Assembly: GCF_014205055.1 (NCBI RefSeq)
Contig: NZ_JACHMS010000001.1
Location: 7,192,001-7,256,000, forward strand
Reading direction: 5' to 3'
Origin: Streptomyces luteogriseus
Lineage (GTDB): Bacteria; Actinomycetota; Actinomycetes; Streptomycetales; Streptomycetaceae
DNA: 64,000 bases
Part shown: positions 1 to 8,420 of the stretch, one piece after another
Layout of the letters: every line of letters starts with the position of its first letter
Position numbering within the stretch: position 1 is the stretch's first letter
The notes under the pieces: model-generated
Database searches by the model: none
What the model was told of the DNA's origin: nothing
What the model saw: only the letters and a program-made list of their open reading frames with translations
Program-made: the position numbers and the translations under genes

Positions 1-633
1 ATCGTCGCGGGCAACGTGGTCGCCGCCGCGGGTGTGCGCGATCTGATCGAGGCCGGCGCGGACATCGTCAAGGTGGGTGTCGGCCCCGGCGCCATGTGCA
101 CCACGCGCATGATGACCGGCGTCGGCCGCCCGCAGTTCTCCGCCGTCCTGGAATGCGCCGCCGAGGCGAAGAAGTACGGCAAGCACGTGTGGGCCGACGG
201 CGGTGTCCGCCACCCGCGCGACGTGGCCATGGCCCTCGCGGCCGGCGCCTCCAATGTGATGGTCGGTTCCTGGTTCGCGGGCACCTACGAGTCCCCGGGC
301 GACCTCCAGCACGACGCCCAGGGCCGTGCCTACAAGGAGTCCTTCGGCATGGCGTCCGCCCGGGCCGTGCGCAACCGCACCTCGGAGGAGTCCGCGTACG
401 ACCGCGCCCGCAAGGCGCTGTTCGAGGAAGGCATCTCCACCTCCCGCATGTTCCTCGACCCGGCTCGCCCGGGCGTCGAGGACCTGATCGACTCGATCAT
501 CGCGGGCGTCCGCTCCTCCTGCACCTACGCCGGTGCGGGCTCCCTGGAGGAGTTCGCGGAGAAGGCCATCGTCGGCATCCAGAGCGCCGCCGGTTACGCG
601 GAGGGCAAGCCCCTGCACGCCAGCTGGAGCTGA
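1..633 (+). CDS. guaB1: GuaB1-family IMP dehydrogenase/GMP reductase-related protein (3' part)
   Basis: The gene is cut by the left edge; 210 codons remain, open from the first base. The fragment is the C-terminal part of an IMPDH/GMP reductase (beta/alpha)8 barrel. A GVGPGAMCTTRMMTGVG segment matches the catalytic-cysteine loop (G-x-G-x-G-[AS]-x-C-T-T-R), and VWADGGVRHPRDVAMALAAG matches the phosphate-binding strand. The tail (FGMASARAVRNR, then a helical C-terminus ending HASWS) is typical of the actinobacterial GuaB1 branch, which acts in purine nucleotide interconversion, probably as a GMP reductase. GuaB1 versus true IMPDH is decided on this tail only. A strong hairpin follows the stop. 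Confidence 0.85.
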   Translation: MVAGNVVAAAGVRDLIEAGADIVKVGVGPGAMCTTRMMTGVGRPQFSAVLECAAEAKKYGKHVWADGGVRHPRDVAMALAAGASNVMVGSWFAGTYESPGDLQHDAQGRAYKESFGMASARAVRNRTSEESAYDRARKALFEEGISTSRMFLDPARPGVEDLIDSIIAGVRSSCTYAGAGSLEEFAEKAIVGIQSAAGYAEGKPLHASWS

Positions 634-651
634 CGGCCCCGACGCCCCGTC

Positions 652-697
652 GAACGGCCCCCGTCGACCCGCCCCGCGGGACGAACGGGGGCCGTTC
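652..697 (+). terminator. Intrinsic terminator-like hairpin after guaB1
   Basis: A perfect 13-bp inverted repeat (652-664 against 685-697) encloses a 20-nt loop that has its own GC-rich inner pairing. It starts 18 bases after the guaB1 stop. No clear T-run follows, as is usual in Streptomyces. Confidence 0.7.
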
Positions 698-783
698 CGT
701 TGCGTCGTCGGGGCCCTCCGGAAGGTGCCGATGCAACACTCGACAGCCGTTCCGCAACGAACACCCGCCCATCCCCGGCGAAC

Positions 784-848
784 GCAATGATCTTGCAGGT
801 ACGCGCAAGGTTGCTGCATTTCGACAGCAACGCCGTTGCTCATAGGCT
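784..848 (+). promoter_or_regulatory. Probable promoter and Lrp-type operator array upstream of the amino-acid permease
   Basis: The stretch holds several TTGC/GCAA half-sites. TTGC-N8-GCAA lies at 793-808, and a perfect 7-bp inverted repeat GTTGCTG-N8-CAGCAAC lies at 810-831. A plausible -35 (TTCGAC, 820-825) and -10 (TAGGCT, 843-848) are 17 bp apart and overlap the second palindrome. An Lrp/AsnC gene sits directly after the permease, so these are reasonable binding sites for it. That assignment is inference. Confidence 0.45.
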
Positions 849-952
849 GTCGCCTCGTACGTGGCGTGGCGGGGACTCCGCTCGGTGGGTCCCTGTCTCC
901 TGGGTGCCCGCGGTCCCTGCCGCCCTGACCGGCAGCGATAAGGAGCCAGCGC

Positions 953-2422
953 GTGCTCGACCAAGGCGCACCCCCGCAGAATCCAGGCCAGACAGCCGCC
1001 CCCGCGTCCCCCGGCATCGGCGCGCGCCTCATGCGCCGCAAGCCCGTGGAACGCCTGGTCGCGGAAGGTGGGCAGGGCGAGGGAGGCTCGCTGCGCCGCA
1101 CCCTCGGGCTGTGGCAGCTCACCATGATCAGCATCGGTGCCACCCTCGGCACCGGCATCTTCGTCGTCCTCGGCGAGGCCGTCCCCAAGGCGGGACCGGC
1201 CGTCACGCTCTCCTTCGTCATCGCCGGCCTCACCGCCCTGTTCTCGGCCCTGTCCTACGCCGAACTGGCCGGCACCATCCCGGTCGCCGGCTCCTCCTAC
1301 TCGTATGCGTACGCAACGATGGGTGAGCTGATCGCCTGGATATGCGGCTGGTGCCTGGTCCTGGAGTACGGCGTCTCGGTCGCCGCCGTCGCGGTCGGCT
1401 GGGGCGAGTACCTCAACGAGCTGCTCGACGGGACCATCGGCGTCACCATCCCCGCCGCCCTCTCCGCCCCGCCCGGCGACGGCGGCGTGTTCAACCTGCC
1501 GGCACTCATCGTCGTCCTGCTCGCGATGGCGTTCCTGCTGGGCGGCGCCCGCGAGTCCGCCCGCGCCAACACCGTCATGGTCGTCGTGAAGATCGCCGCG
1601 CTGGTGATGTTCTGCGCCATCGGCGTCCAGGGCTTCCGCTCCGGCAACTACGAGAACTTCATGCCGCTGGGCATGGCCGGCGTCAGCGCGGCCGGCGCCA
1701 CGCTGTTCTTCTCCTACATCGGCTTCGACGCCGCCTCCACCGCAGGCGAGGAGGCCAAGAACGCCCAGCGCGACCTGCCCCGCGCGATCATGCTGTCGCT
1801 GGTCATCGTCACCGCGCTGTACGTCCTCGTCGCGGCCGTCGCGGTCGGCGCCAAGCCCTGGAAGGGCTTCACCGACTCCGAGGCCGCCCTCGCCCAGATC
1901 ATGCGCGAGGTCACCGGGCAGACCTTCTGGGGCACGCTGCTGGCGTTCTGCGCCGTCATCGCCATCGCCAGCGTGGTGCTGACCGTGCTGTACGGCCAGA
2001 CCCGCATCCTGTTCGCCATGTCCCGCGACGGGCTCGTGCCCAAGGTGTTCGCCAGGGTCCACCCGAAGACCGGCGCCCCGCGCGCCAACACCCTGATCGT
2101 CTCCCTGTTCTGCGGAGTCCTGGCCGCCGCGATCCCGCTCGGCCAGCTCGCCGACGCCACGAGCATCGGCACCCTGTTCGCCTTCGCCCTCGTCAACGTG
2201 GCCGTCGTGGTGCTGCGCCGGACCAAGCCGGACATGCCCCGCACCTTCCGGGTGCCGCTCTCGCCCGTCCTGCCCGCGCTGGGCTTCGCCTTCTGCGTCT
2301 GGATGATGGGCAGCCTGTCCACCGTGACCTGGGTGGTCTTCGGTGTCTGGATGGCCGCCGGTCTCGTGTTCTACTTCGGGTACGGCTACCGCCGTTCCCG
2401 ACTCGCACCATCCGAGAAGTGA
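953..2422 (+). CDS. APC-family amino acid permease
   Basis: A 489-residue integral membrane protein of the amino acid-polyamine-organocation superfamily, closest in style to cationic amino acid transporters (CAT/YfnA type). After a hydrophilic N-terminus of about 50 residues comes the conserved TM1 motif IGATLGTGIFVVLG, which lines the substrate site in APC proteins. About 12 membrane segments follow. The GTG start is fixed by AAGGAG at 940-945. An Lrp/AsnC regulator gene begins 10 bp downstream, suggesting a co-transcribed, substrate-responsive uptake unit. The substrate cannot be read from sequence. The nearby lysine-monooxygenase-type gene makes a basic amino acid an attractive guess. Confidence 0.85.
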   Translation: MLDQGAPPQNPGQTAAPASPGIGARLMRRKPVERLVAEGGQGEGGSLRRTLGLWQLTMISIGATLGTGIFVVLGEAVPKAGPAVTLSFVIAGLTALFSALSYAELAGTIPVAGSSYSYAYATMGELIAWICGWCLVLEYGVSVAAVAVGWGEYLNELLDGTIGVTIPAALSAPPGDGGVFNLPALIVVLLAMAFLLGGARESARANTVMVVVKIAALVMFCAIGVQGFRSGNYENFMPLGMAGVSAAGATLFFSYIGFDAASTAGEEAKNAQRDLPRAIMLSLVIVTALYVLVAAVAVGAKPWKGFTDSEAALAQIMREVTGQTFWGTLLAFCAVIAIASVVLTVLYGQTRILFAMSRDGLVPKVFARVHPKTGAPRANTLIVSLFCGVLAAAIPLGQLADATSIGTLFAFALVNVAVVVLRRTKPDMPRTFRVPLSPVLPALGFAFCVWMMGSLSTVTWVVFGVWMAAGLVFYFGYGYRRSRLAPSEK

Positions 2423-2432
2423 TCAACCCACT

Positions 2433-2885
2433 GTGCTGAACGATCTCGACGAACGCATCGTGCACGCCCTCGCCGAGGATGCCCGCCGCTCCTACGCCGA
2501 CATCGGCCAACTCGTCGGCCTGTCCGCACCCGCCGTGAAACGGCGCGTGGACCGGCTGCGGGCCACCGGAGCCATCACCGGCTTCACCGTACGGGTGGAC
2601 CCGGGCGCCCTCGGCTGGGAGACCGAGGGGTTCGTCGAGATCTACTGCCGCGGGAACACCTCCCCGGAGACCATCCAGCGGGGCCTGGAGCGCTACCAGG
2701 AGGTCGTGGCCGCGTCCACCGTCACCGGGGACGCGGACGCGCTCGTCCAGGTCTTCGCCTCCGACATGCGCCACTTCGAACGGGTCCTGGAGCGGATCGC
2801 CGGGGAGCCGTTCGTCGAGCGGACCAAGTCCGTGCTCGTGCTCTCGCCGCTGCTGCGGCGCTTCTCGTCGGGTTCGCCCACGTAA
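2433..2885 (+). CDS. Lrp/AsnC-family transcriptional regulator
   Basis: A 150-residue regulator. The N-terminal winged helix-turn-helix begins LNDLDERIVHALAEDARRSY and contains IGQLVGLSAPAVKRRVDRL. The RAM effector-binding domain occupies roughly residues 65-145. The GTG at 2433 gives the standard Lrp N-terminus; an in-frame upstream start would add 30 residues that overlap the permease gene and look non-coding. It follows the permease by 10 bp and probably regulates it in response to the transported amino acid, through the TTGC/GCAA sites before the permease. Confidence 0.88.
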   Translation: MLNDLDERIVHALAEDARRSYADIGQLVGLSAPAVKRRVDRLRATGAITGFTVRVDPGALGWETEGFVEIYCRGNTSPETIQRGLERYQEVVAASTVTGDADALVQVFASDMRHFERVLERIAGEPFVERTKSVLVLSPLLRRFSSGSPT

Positions 2886-3020
2886 CTCCGTGGCCCCCAC
2901 CGGGCCACACCCCTAGCCTGGTGTCATGACCTGGCGACATTGATCCACCAGCCGTGCCTCCCGAGGACCGCCTCGGCCGCCGTACCCCCGGCGTCCGATC
3001 CGTCCTTCCGGGAAGGCCCC

Positions 3021-4217
3021 ATGACACTCTCACCCGCCCGCGTGCCCGCCACCGGTGTCCGCCGCCTGACGCGCACGCTGTACGGCTACGCGTTCCTCGA
3101 CGACTTCGTCCTGCTCTACCCGGTGTACGCGCTGCTGTTCGCCGACACCGGCATGTCGCTCTGGCAGATCTCCTCCCTGTTCGCCCTGTGGTCGATCACC
3201 TCGGTGGTGCTGGAAGTGCCCTCCGGCGCGTGGGCCGACGCCAGGTCGCGGCGCAGGCTGCTGTGGACCGGCCCGCTGCTGACCGCCGCCGGCTTCGCGC
3301 TGTGGGTGGCCGTCCCGTCGTACGGCGCCTTCGCAGCCGGCTTCGTCCTGTGGGGCGCGGGCGGGGCGCTCGGCTCCGGCGCGCTGGAGGCACTGGTCTA
3401 CGACGAGCTGGACCGGCTCGATGCCGCCGACCGGTACGCGCGGGTCATGGGCCGGGCCCGGGCGGCACGCCTGCTGGGCACCGTGGCCGCCACCGGCCTC
3501 GCGGGGCCCGTTGTCGCCCGGGGCGGCTACGAGGCGGTCGGTGTCGCGAGCATCCTGGCCTGTGTGCTGACCGCCCTCACCGCGACCCGGTTCCCGGAGC
3601 ACCGGGTACGGCCGGAGAGCACCGGCGACACCTGGGCGACGACCCTGCGCACCGGACTCGCCGAGGCCCGCGGGAACCGTGCGGTGCGCGGCGCCCTGCT
3701 GCTGATCCCGGCCGTCGCCGCGGTGTGGGGCGCGCTCGACGAGTACACCCCGCTGCTGATCCGCGACCTCGGCGTCGCCGACGCCACGGTGCCCTACCTC
3801 GTCATGCTGATCTGGGCGGGCGTCACCCTCGGCAGCCTCCTGACCGGACCGGCCGAACGCCTCGGCACGAGCGGGCTCGCGGTGCTGCTCGCGGGCGCCG
3901 CCCTCGCCCTGGCGGTGGGAGCCATGGCCCGCTCCCTGGCCGGTGTCGTCCTGGTGAGCCTCGCCTTCGCCGGGTTCCAGCTGGCCGAGGTGCTCGCCGA
4001 CGTCCGTCTCCAGCACCGCATCGACGAGTCCCGCCGGGCCACGCTCACCTCGGTGGCGAGTCTGGGCACCGAGCTGGCGACGGTCGCCACGTTCGGCGTG
4101 TACGCGCTGCTCGGGACCGGCATGGCGCACAGCACCGTCTTCGCGGTCCTGGCGATCCCCTACCTGGTGACGGCCCTGGCGCTGGCTAGAGCGCGGGCTG
4201 CCACGGCAGGACCGTGA
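3021..4217 (+). CDS. MFS transporter
   Basis: A 398-residue major facilitator with about 12 hydrophobic segments. It carries a recognisable motif-A region between TM2 and TM3 (LEVPSGAWADARSRRRLL), which suggests a proton-driven efflux or uptake carrier in the cytoplasmic membrane. The ATG at 3021 is preceded by GGAAGG at 3011-3016; an upstream in-frame start lacks a ribosome site. Its 3' end overlaps the convergent secreted-protein gene by 32 bp. The substrate is unknown. Confidence 0.8.
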   Translation: MTLSPARVPATGVRRLTRTLYGYAFLDDFVLLYPVYALLFADTGMSLWQISSLFALWSITSVVLEVPSGAWADARSRRRLLWTGPLLTAAGFALWVAVPSYGAFAAGFVLWGAGGALGSGALEALVYDELDRLDAADRYARVMGRARAARLLGTVAATGLAGPVVARGGYEAVGVASILACVLTALTATRFPEHRVRPESTGDTWATTLRTGLAEARGNRAVRGALLLIPAVAAVWGALDEYTPLLIRDLGVADATVPYLVMLIWAGVTLGSLLTGPAERLGTSGLAVLLAGAALALAVGAMARSLAGVVLVSLAFAGFQLAEVLADVRLQHRIDESRRATLTSVASLGTELATVATFGVYALLGTGMAHSTVFAVLAIPYLVTALALARARAATAGP

Positions 4218-4779
4218 AGTCGCCGGTCCCCTTCGCGACCTTCTCGAAGGGGGCGGAACTCACGCACTTGGGCAGCTCCTTCGTCTCGGCGGGGCTGCCC
4301 GTGGAGGCCCAGCTGTATCCGAGCCGGTCATGGCGGCCGAGGTCGTGGACGGTGACGCCGACCCGCTTGCCCTCGGCGCCCGGCAGGTCGGAATCGGTGA
4401 CGACGCCGGAGACCACGGCGACCTTGCCCCCGGTGAGCAGGCAGTCGACCTTCACCTCGGCCCGGGCGCCCTCACCGTTCAGGTAGTGGCTGAACTCGAA
4501 GGTGCCGGTGGCCTTCGACGGGTCGGCCTTGTCCTCGGCGGCCAGGTGCGCGTCGAACGAGAACGTGATGTCGTCCCCGGCCGAGCGGTACAGCTCGGCG
4601 GTGCCGGTGAGGGCTGCGGCCTCCCGCTGCCGGGGCGAGTCCGCCGCCGTCGCTTGCCGGGGTGCGTCCGACGCGGTCGTCCGCTGCCGGGGCGTTTCCG
4701 ACGCGGTCGCGGCCGAGGCCACCCCGGCCGTGAGCAGGAGCGCGGAGCCGAGCACGACGATCTTCGTACGGCGCTTCAT
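4186..4779 (-). CDS. Secreted protein with N-terminal PRQ repeats
   Basis: A 197-residue protein with a Sec signal peptide (MKRRTKIVVLGSALLLTAG... then an Ala-rich cleavage region near residue 26). Directly after it come three imperfect copies of a 9-10-residue unit of type (T/A)ASE/D-x-PRQ at about residues 27-53. The remaining 140 residues form a compact soluble domain with two cysteines (within VDCLLTGGK and PKCVSS) that could form a disulphide. No known family is recognised. A good ribosome site (GGAAGGACC) precedes the ATG. The 3' end overlaps the convergent MFS gene by 32 bp. Confidence 0.7.
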   Translation of the reverse strand: MKRRTKIVVLGSALLLTAGVASAATASETPRQRTTASDAPRQATAADSPRQREAAALTGTAELYRSAGDDITFSFDAHLAAEDKADPSKATGTFEFSHYLNGEGARAEVKVDCLLTGGKVAVVSGVVTDSDLPGAEGKRVGVTVHDLGRHDRLGYSWASTGSPAETKELPKCVSSAPFEKVAKGTGDFTVLPWQPAL

Positions 4780-5078
4780 TTCGGGTCCTTCCGCAGGTCG
4801 TGTGGACAGCTCTTACTCTTCCGGCCCGGTGCGCCGGGAACATCGGGCCCGGGGCGGGACCCCGCCTCCGCCGTACGGCGGGGGAGGCCACGGGCGGCTG
4901 CGCTCCGAGGAGGAGCGGGACTCCGACCCGAGGCGCGCAACGAATCGCCGCTCGGCCCGGCGCGCACGCAACGAACCGTTCACCGGCGCGCAACGGCTCC
5001 TTCTTGTCCGCCCTGGTCGGCCGCCCGTACCGTCTACGTGGCCCTTCCAACCACCCTTCCGCCCGGTGAGGAACACGC

Positions 5079-5867
5079 ATGCGCACCGCCCTGCTCCAGA
5101 GCTCCGGCCGCCCCGGCTCGACCGTCGAGAACCTCAAGGTCCTCGACGAGGCCGCGGGCCGGGCCGCCGCCGCGGGCGCCGGGCTGCTCGTCACGTCCGA
5201 GCTGTTCCTGACGGGATACGCGATCGGCGACGACATCGGCCGCCTCGCCGAGCTCGCCGACGGCGACTGCGCGGACGCCGTCGCCGAGATCGCCACGAGC
5301 CACGGCCTGGCGATCGCCTACGGCTACCCCGAGCGGGACGGCGACGCCGTGTTCAACTCCGCCCAGCTGATCTCCGCCGACGGCATCCGGCTCGCCAACC
5401 ACCGCAAGACGCACCTCTTCGGCTGCTTCGAGCGCGACCACTTCACACCGGGCGACCTGCCGGTCGTCCAGGCCGAGATCGACGGCCTCCGGGTCGGCAT
5501 CCTGATCTGCTACGACGTGGAGTTCCCGGAGAACGTCCGCGCCCATGCCCTGGCCGGCACCGACCTGCTGATCGTCCCGACCGCGCAGATGCACCCGTTC
5601 CAGTTCGTCGCCGAGTCGATGATCCCGGTGCGCGCCTTCGAGAACCAGATGTACGTCGCGTACGTCAACCGGGTCGGCCGGGAGGGCGAGTTCGAGTTCG
5701 TGGGGCTGTCCACGCTCGCCGGTCCCGACGGGGTCGCCCGGACCCGGGCCGGCCGCGGTGAGGAACTCGTGCTCGCCGACGCCGACCCGGCCTTCCTCGC
5801 CGCGTCGCGCGAGAACAACCCGTATCTGCGGGACCGGCGGCCCGGCCTGTACGCCCCGCTCGTCTGA
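5079..5867 (+). CDS. Carbon-nitrogen hydrolase (nitrilase superfamily), DavA-like amidase
   Basis: A 262-residue nitrilase-superfamily protein with the full catalytic triad: Glu in VTSELFLTGY, Lys in NHRKTHLFG, and the nucleophilic Cys in GILICYDVEFPE. It belongs with aliphatic amidases that hydrolyse a linear amide to acid plus ammonia. The flavin monooxygenase-type gene 51 bp downstream closely resembles lysine 2-monooxygenase (DavB), whose amide product 5-aminovaleramide is hydrolysed by DavA, a protein of this family and length (about 264 aa). The inferred role is amide hydrolysis in an amino acid to omega-amino acid pathway. Substrate specificity is not shown. The ATG is preceded by GAGGAAC. 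Confidence 0.82.
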   Translation: MRTALLQSSGRPGSTVENLKVLDEAAGRAAAAGAGLLVTSELFLTGYAIGDDIGRLAELADGDCADAVAEIATSHGLAIAYGYPERDGDAVFNSAQLISADGIRLANHRKTHLFGCFERDHFTPGDLPVVQAEIDGLRVGILICYDVEFPENVRAHALAGTDLLIVPTAQMHPFQFVAESMIPVRAFENQMYVAYVNRVGREGEFEFVGLSTLAGPDGVARTRAGRGEELVLADADPAFLAASRENNPYLRDRRPGLYAPLV

Positions 5868-5918
5868 CCCCCTGAATCCGAACCGCCCGTTCGTACCCGT
5901 GCAAGGAGTCCGTACCCC

Positions 5919-7616
5919 ATGACGTCCACCGTGCCCAACGCCGTCGAGCACGCTGACGCGCAGCAGCCGCCGATCACCATGTTCGGCCCGGACTTCCCGT
6001 ACGCCTACGACGACTTCCTCGCCCACCCGGCGGGCCTCGGGCAGATACCCGCGACGGAGCACGGCACGGAGGTCGCGGTCATCGGCGGCGGCCTGTCCGG
6101 CATCGTCGCCGCGTACGAGCTGATGAAGATGGGCCTGAAGCCAGTCGTGTACGAGGCCGACCAGATCGGCGGCCGGCTGCGGACGGTGGGCTTCGACGGG
6201 TGCGACGAGTCCCTCACCGCCGAGATGGGCGCGATGCGCTTCCCGCCGTCCTCCACGGCCCTCCAGCACTACATCGACCTCGTCGGCCTGCAGACGCGGC
6301 CGTTCCCCAACCCCCTCTCCGAGGCGACCCCGTCGACCGTCGTCGACCTCAAGGGCGAGTCGCACTACGCCGAGACGGTCGGCGACCTGCCCCAGGTCTA
6401 CCGGGACGTCGCCGAGGCGTGGAACCGCTGCCTGGAGGAGGGCGCCGACTTCTCCGACATGAACCGCGCCCTGCGCGAGCGGGACGTGCAGCGTATCCGC
6501 GAGATCTGGTCCCGGCTCGTCGAGAAGCTCGACAACCAGACCTTCTACGGCTTCCTCTGCGACTCCGAGGCGTTCAAGTCCTTCCGGCACCGCGAGATCT
6601 TCGGCCAGGTCGGCTTCGGCACGGGCGGCTGGGACACCGACTTCCCGAACTCCATCCTGGAGATCCTGCGCGTCGTCTACACCGAGGCCGACGACCACCA
6701 CCGCGGCATCGTCGGCGGCTCCCAGCAGCTGCCGCTGCGCCTGTGGGAGCGTGAGCCGCAGAAGATCGTCCACTGGGCCCTGGGGACCTCGCTCGCGAGC
6801 CTGCACGAGGGCGGGGAGCCCCGCCCGGCCGTGACCCGGCTGCACCGCACCGCCGGCAACCGCATCACGGTGACCGACGCGGACGGCGACATCCGCACCT
6901 TCCGGGCGGCGATCTTCACCGCGCAGTCCTGGATGCTGCTGTCGAAGATCGCCTGTGACGACTCGCTCTTCCCGATCGACCACTGGACGGCGATCGAGCG
7001 CACGCACTACATGGAGAGCTCCAAGCTCTTCGTGCCGGTCGACCGGCCTTTCTGGCTCGACAAGGACGAGGAGACCGGCCGGGACGTCATGTCGATGACA
7101 CTCACCGACCGTATGACGCGCGGCACTTATCTGCTCGACGACGGCCCGGACAAGCCCGCCGTCATCTGCCTCTCCTACACCTGGTGCGACGACAGCCTGA
7201 AGTGGCTGCCGCTGTCCGCGAACGAGCGGATGGAGGTCATGCTGAAGTCGCTCGGCGAGATCTATCCCAAGGTCGACATCCGCAAGCACATCATCGGCAA
7301 CCCGGTGACCGTCTCCTGGGAGAACGAGCCCTACTTCATGGGCGCGTTCAAGGCGAACCTGCCCGGCCACTACCGCTACCAGCGGCGCCTGTTCACGCAC
7401 TTCATGCAGGACCGGCTGCCCGAGGACAAGCGCGGCATCTTCCTCGCGGGCGACGACATCTCCTGGACGGCCGGCTGGGCCGAGGGCGCGATCCAGACCG
7501 CCCTCAACGCGGTCTGGGGCGTCATGCACCATCTGGGCGGCACGACCGACGCGACCAACCCGGGCCCCGGCGACGTCTACGACGAGATCGCGCCCGTCGA
7601 GCTGCCGGAGGACTAG
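5919..7616 (+). CDS. Flavin amine oxidase family protein, L-lysine 2-monooxygenase-like (DavB type)
   Basis: A 565-residue FAD enzyme. The dinucleotide-binding motif is at about residues 50-80 (VAVIGGGLSGIVAAYELMK, ending with a GGRLRT motif), and the C-terminal FAD motif is FLAGDDISWTAGWAEGA. Many blocks match my memory of Pseudomonas DavB, including ITMFGPDFPYAYDDF, GQVGFGTGGWDTDFPNS, MSMTLTDRMTRGTYL and NPGPGDVYDEI. Family members oxidatively decarboxylate a basic amino acid to its amide or act as L-amino acid oxidases. With the adjacent amidase it probably forms a two-step catabolic unit. Start: AAGGAG before the ATG. The stop shares the 4-bp palindrome CTAG with the convergent DUF5995 gene. 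Confidence 0.85.
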   Translation: MTSTVPNAVEHADAQQPPITMFGPDFPYAYDDFLAHPAGLGQIPATEHGTEVAVIGGGLSGIVAAYELMKMGLKPVVYEADQIGGRLRTVGFDGCDESLTAEMGAMRFPPSSTALQHYIDLVGLQTRPFPNPLSEATPSTVVDLKGESHYAETVGDLPQVYRDVAEAWNRCLEEGADFSDMNRALRERDVQRIREIWSRLVEKLDNQTFYGFLCDSEAFKSFRHREIFGQVGFGTGGWDTDFPNSILEILRVVYTEADDHHRGIVGGSQQLPLRLWEREPQKIVHWALGTSLASLHEGGEPRPAVTRLHRTAGNRITVTDADGDIRTFRAAIFTAQSWMLLSKIACDDSLFPIDHWTAIERTHYMESSKLFVPVDRPFWLDKDEETGRDVMSMTLTDRMTRGTYLLDDGPDKPAVICLSYTWCDDSLKWLPLSANERMEVMLKSLGEIYPKVDIRKHIIGNPVTVSWENEPYFMGAFKANLPGHYRYQRRLFTHFMQDRLPEDKRGIFLAGDDISWTAGWAEGAIQTALNAVWGVMHHLGGTTDATNPGPGDVYDEIAPVELPED

Positions 7617-8317
7617 CGCCGCAGTGGCGGTTCGGTCAGGGGCGTGAGCAGCATCCGCCCCGCGAAGCCCACCGCCGTGTCCAGGCGTTCCGTGAACTCC
7701 CCGGCGACGTCGGGGAGTTCACGCAGGGCCCACAGTGCCCGGGCCGCCGTCCACGCGGCGTCCCGGGCACGCTCCAGGCTCCAGGAGCCGAGCAGATGGG
7801 TCAGCGGGTCCGCGATCCGGAACAGGTCGGGGCCCGGCATCAGATCGTCGCGGATGCGCTCCTCCAGCGAGAGGAGGAGATCGCCCACCATGTCGAACTC
7901 GTCCTCCAGATCGACGGGAGCGCAGCCGAGCGTACGGCAGGTGTCCACGACGGCCAGCGCGAGATCGTGCCCGATGTGCGCGTTGATGCCCGCCAGCGCG
8001 AACTGCAACGGCCGTACCCCGGGATGGCGGCGGAACTGGAACAGCGGGCGCCAGCAGGCGGGCGGGCGCCGCTCCTCCGCGACCGCCGCCAGGTACCGCT
8101 GCGCGAACCGTACGTCCAGCGTGATCGCGGCGTGGGCGTCCGCGAACCGTCCGGTGTCGACCCACCGGTCCACCGCCTCCGTCACCGCGAGGTAGACGCG
8201 GTTGAAGACCGCCACCCCGTCCCGCGGGTGCAGCGCCGCGTCGAGGGCGCGCATACGGGAGACGACTGCGTCGACCGGAGTGTCCACGGCTGGGGGGAGT
8301 TGTTCGCATCGCGGCAT
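7613..8317 (-). CDS. DUF5995 family protein
   Basis: A 234-residue cytosolic protein, mostly helical, with no signal peptide. It matches the actinobacterial DUF5995 pattern: an N-terminal region PVDAVVSRMRALDAALHPRDGVAVFNRVYLAVTEAV, the core HPGVRPLQFALAGINAHIGHDLALAVV, and a C-terminal helix with TAARALWALRELPD. The His residues in GINAHIGHD could bind a metal, but this is a guess and no function is established. It converges with, and overlaps by 4 bp, the flavoenzyme gene. Confidence 0.75.
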   Translation of the reverse strand: MPRCEQLPPAVDTPVDAVVSRMRALDAALHPRDGVAVFNRVYLAVTEAVDRWVDTGRFADAHAAITLDVRFAQRYLAAVAEERRPPACWRPLFQFRRHPGVRPLQFALAGINAHIGHDLALAVVDTCRTLGCAPVDLEDEFDMVGDLLLSLEERIRDDLMPGPDLFRIADPLTHLLGSWSLERARDAAWTAARALWALRELPDVAGEFTERLDTAVGFAGRMLLTPLTEPPLRR

Positions 8318-8420
8318 GCGGGCAGAGTCGCAGCTCTAGGCTGGCGGGAGTACCGGCGGGCCCGGCGCTTCCCCGAAACGGGGGAACACCGCCCGCCGCA
8401 GGGGGAGGGGGAGCAGCACT

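Noticed and set aside
8318..8420. A CebR-type operator (TGGGAGCGCTCCCA) before the GH6 cellulase gene
   Set aside because: No such palindrome or close variant is present in this gap.
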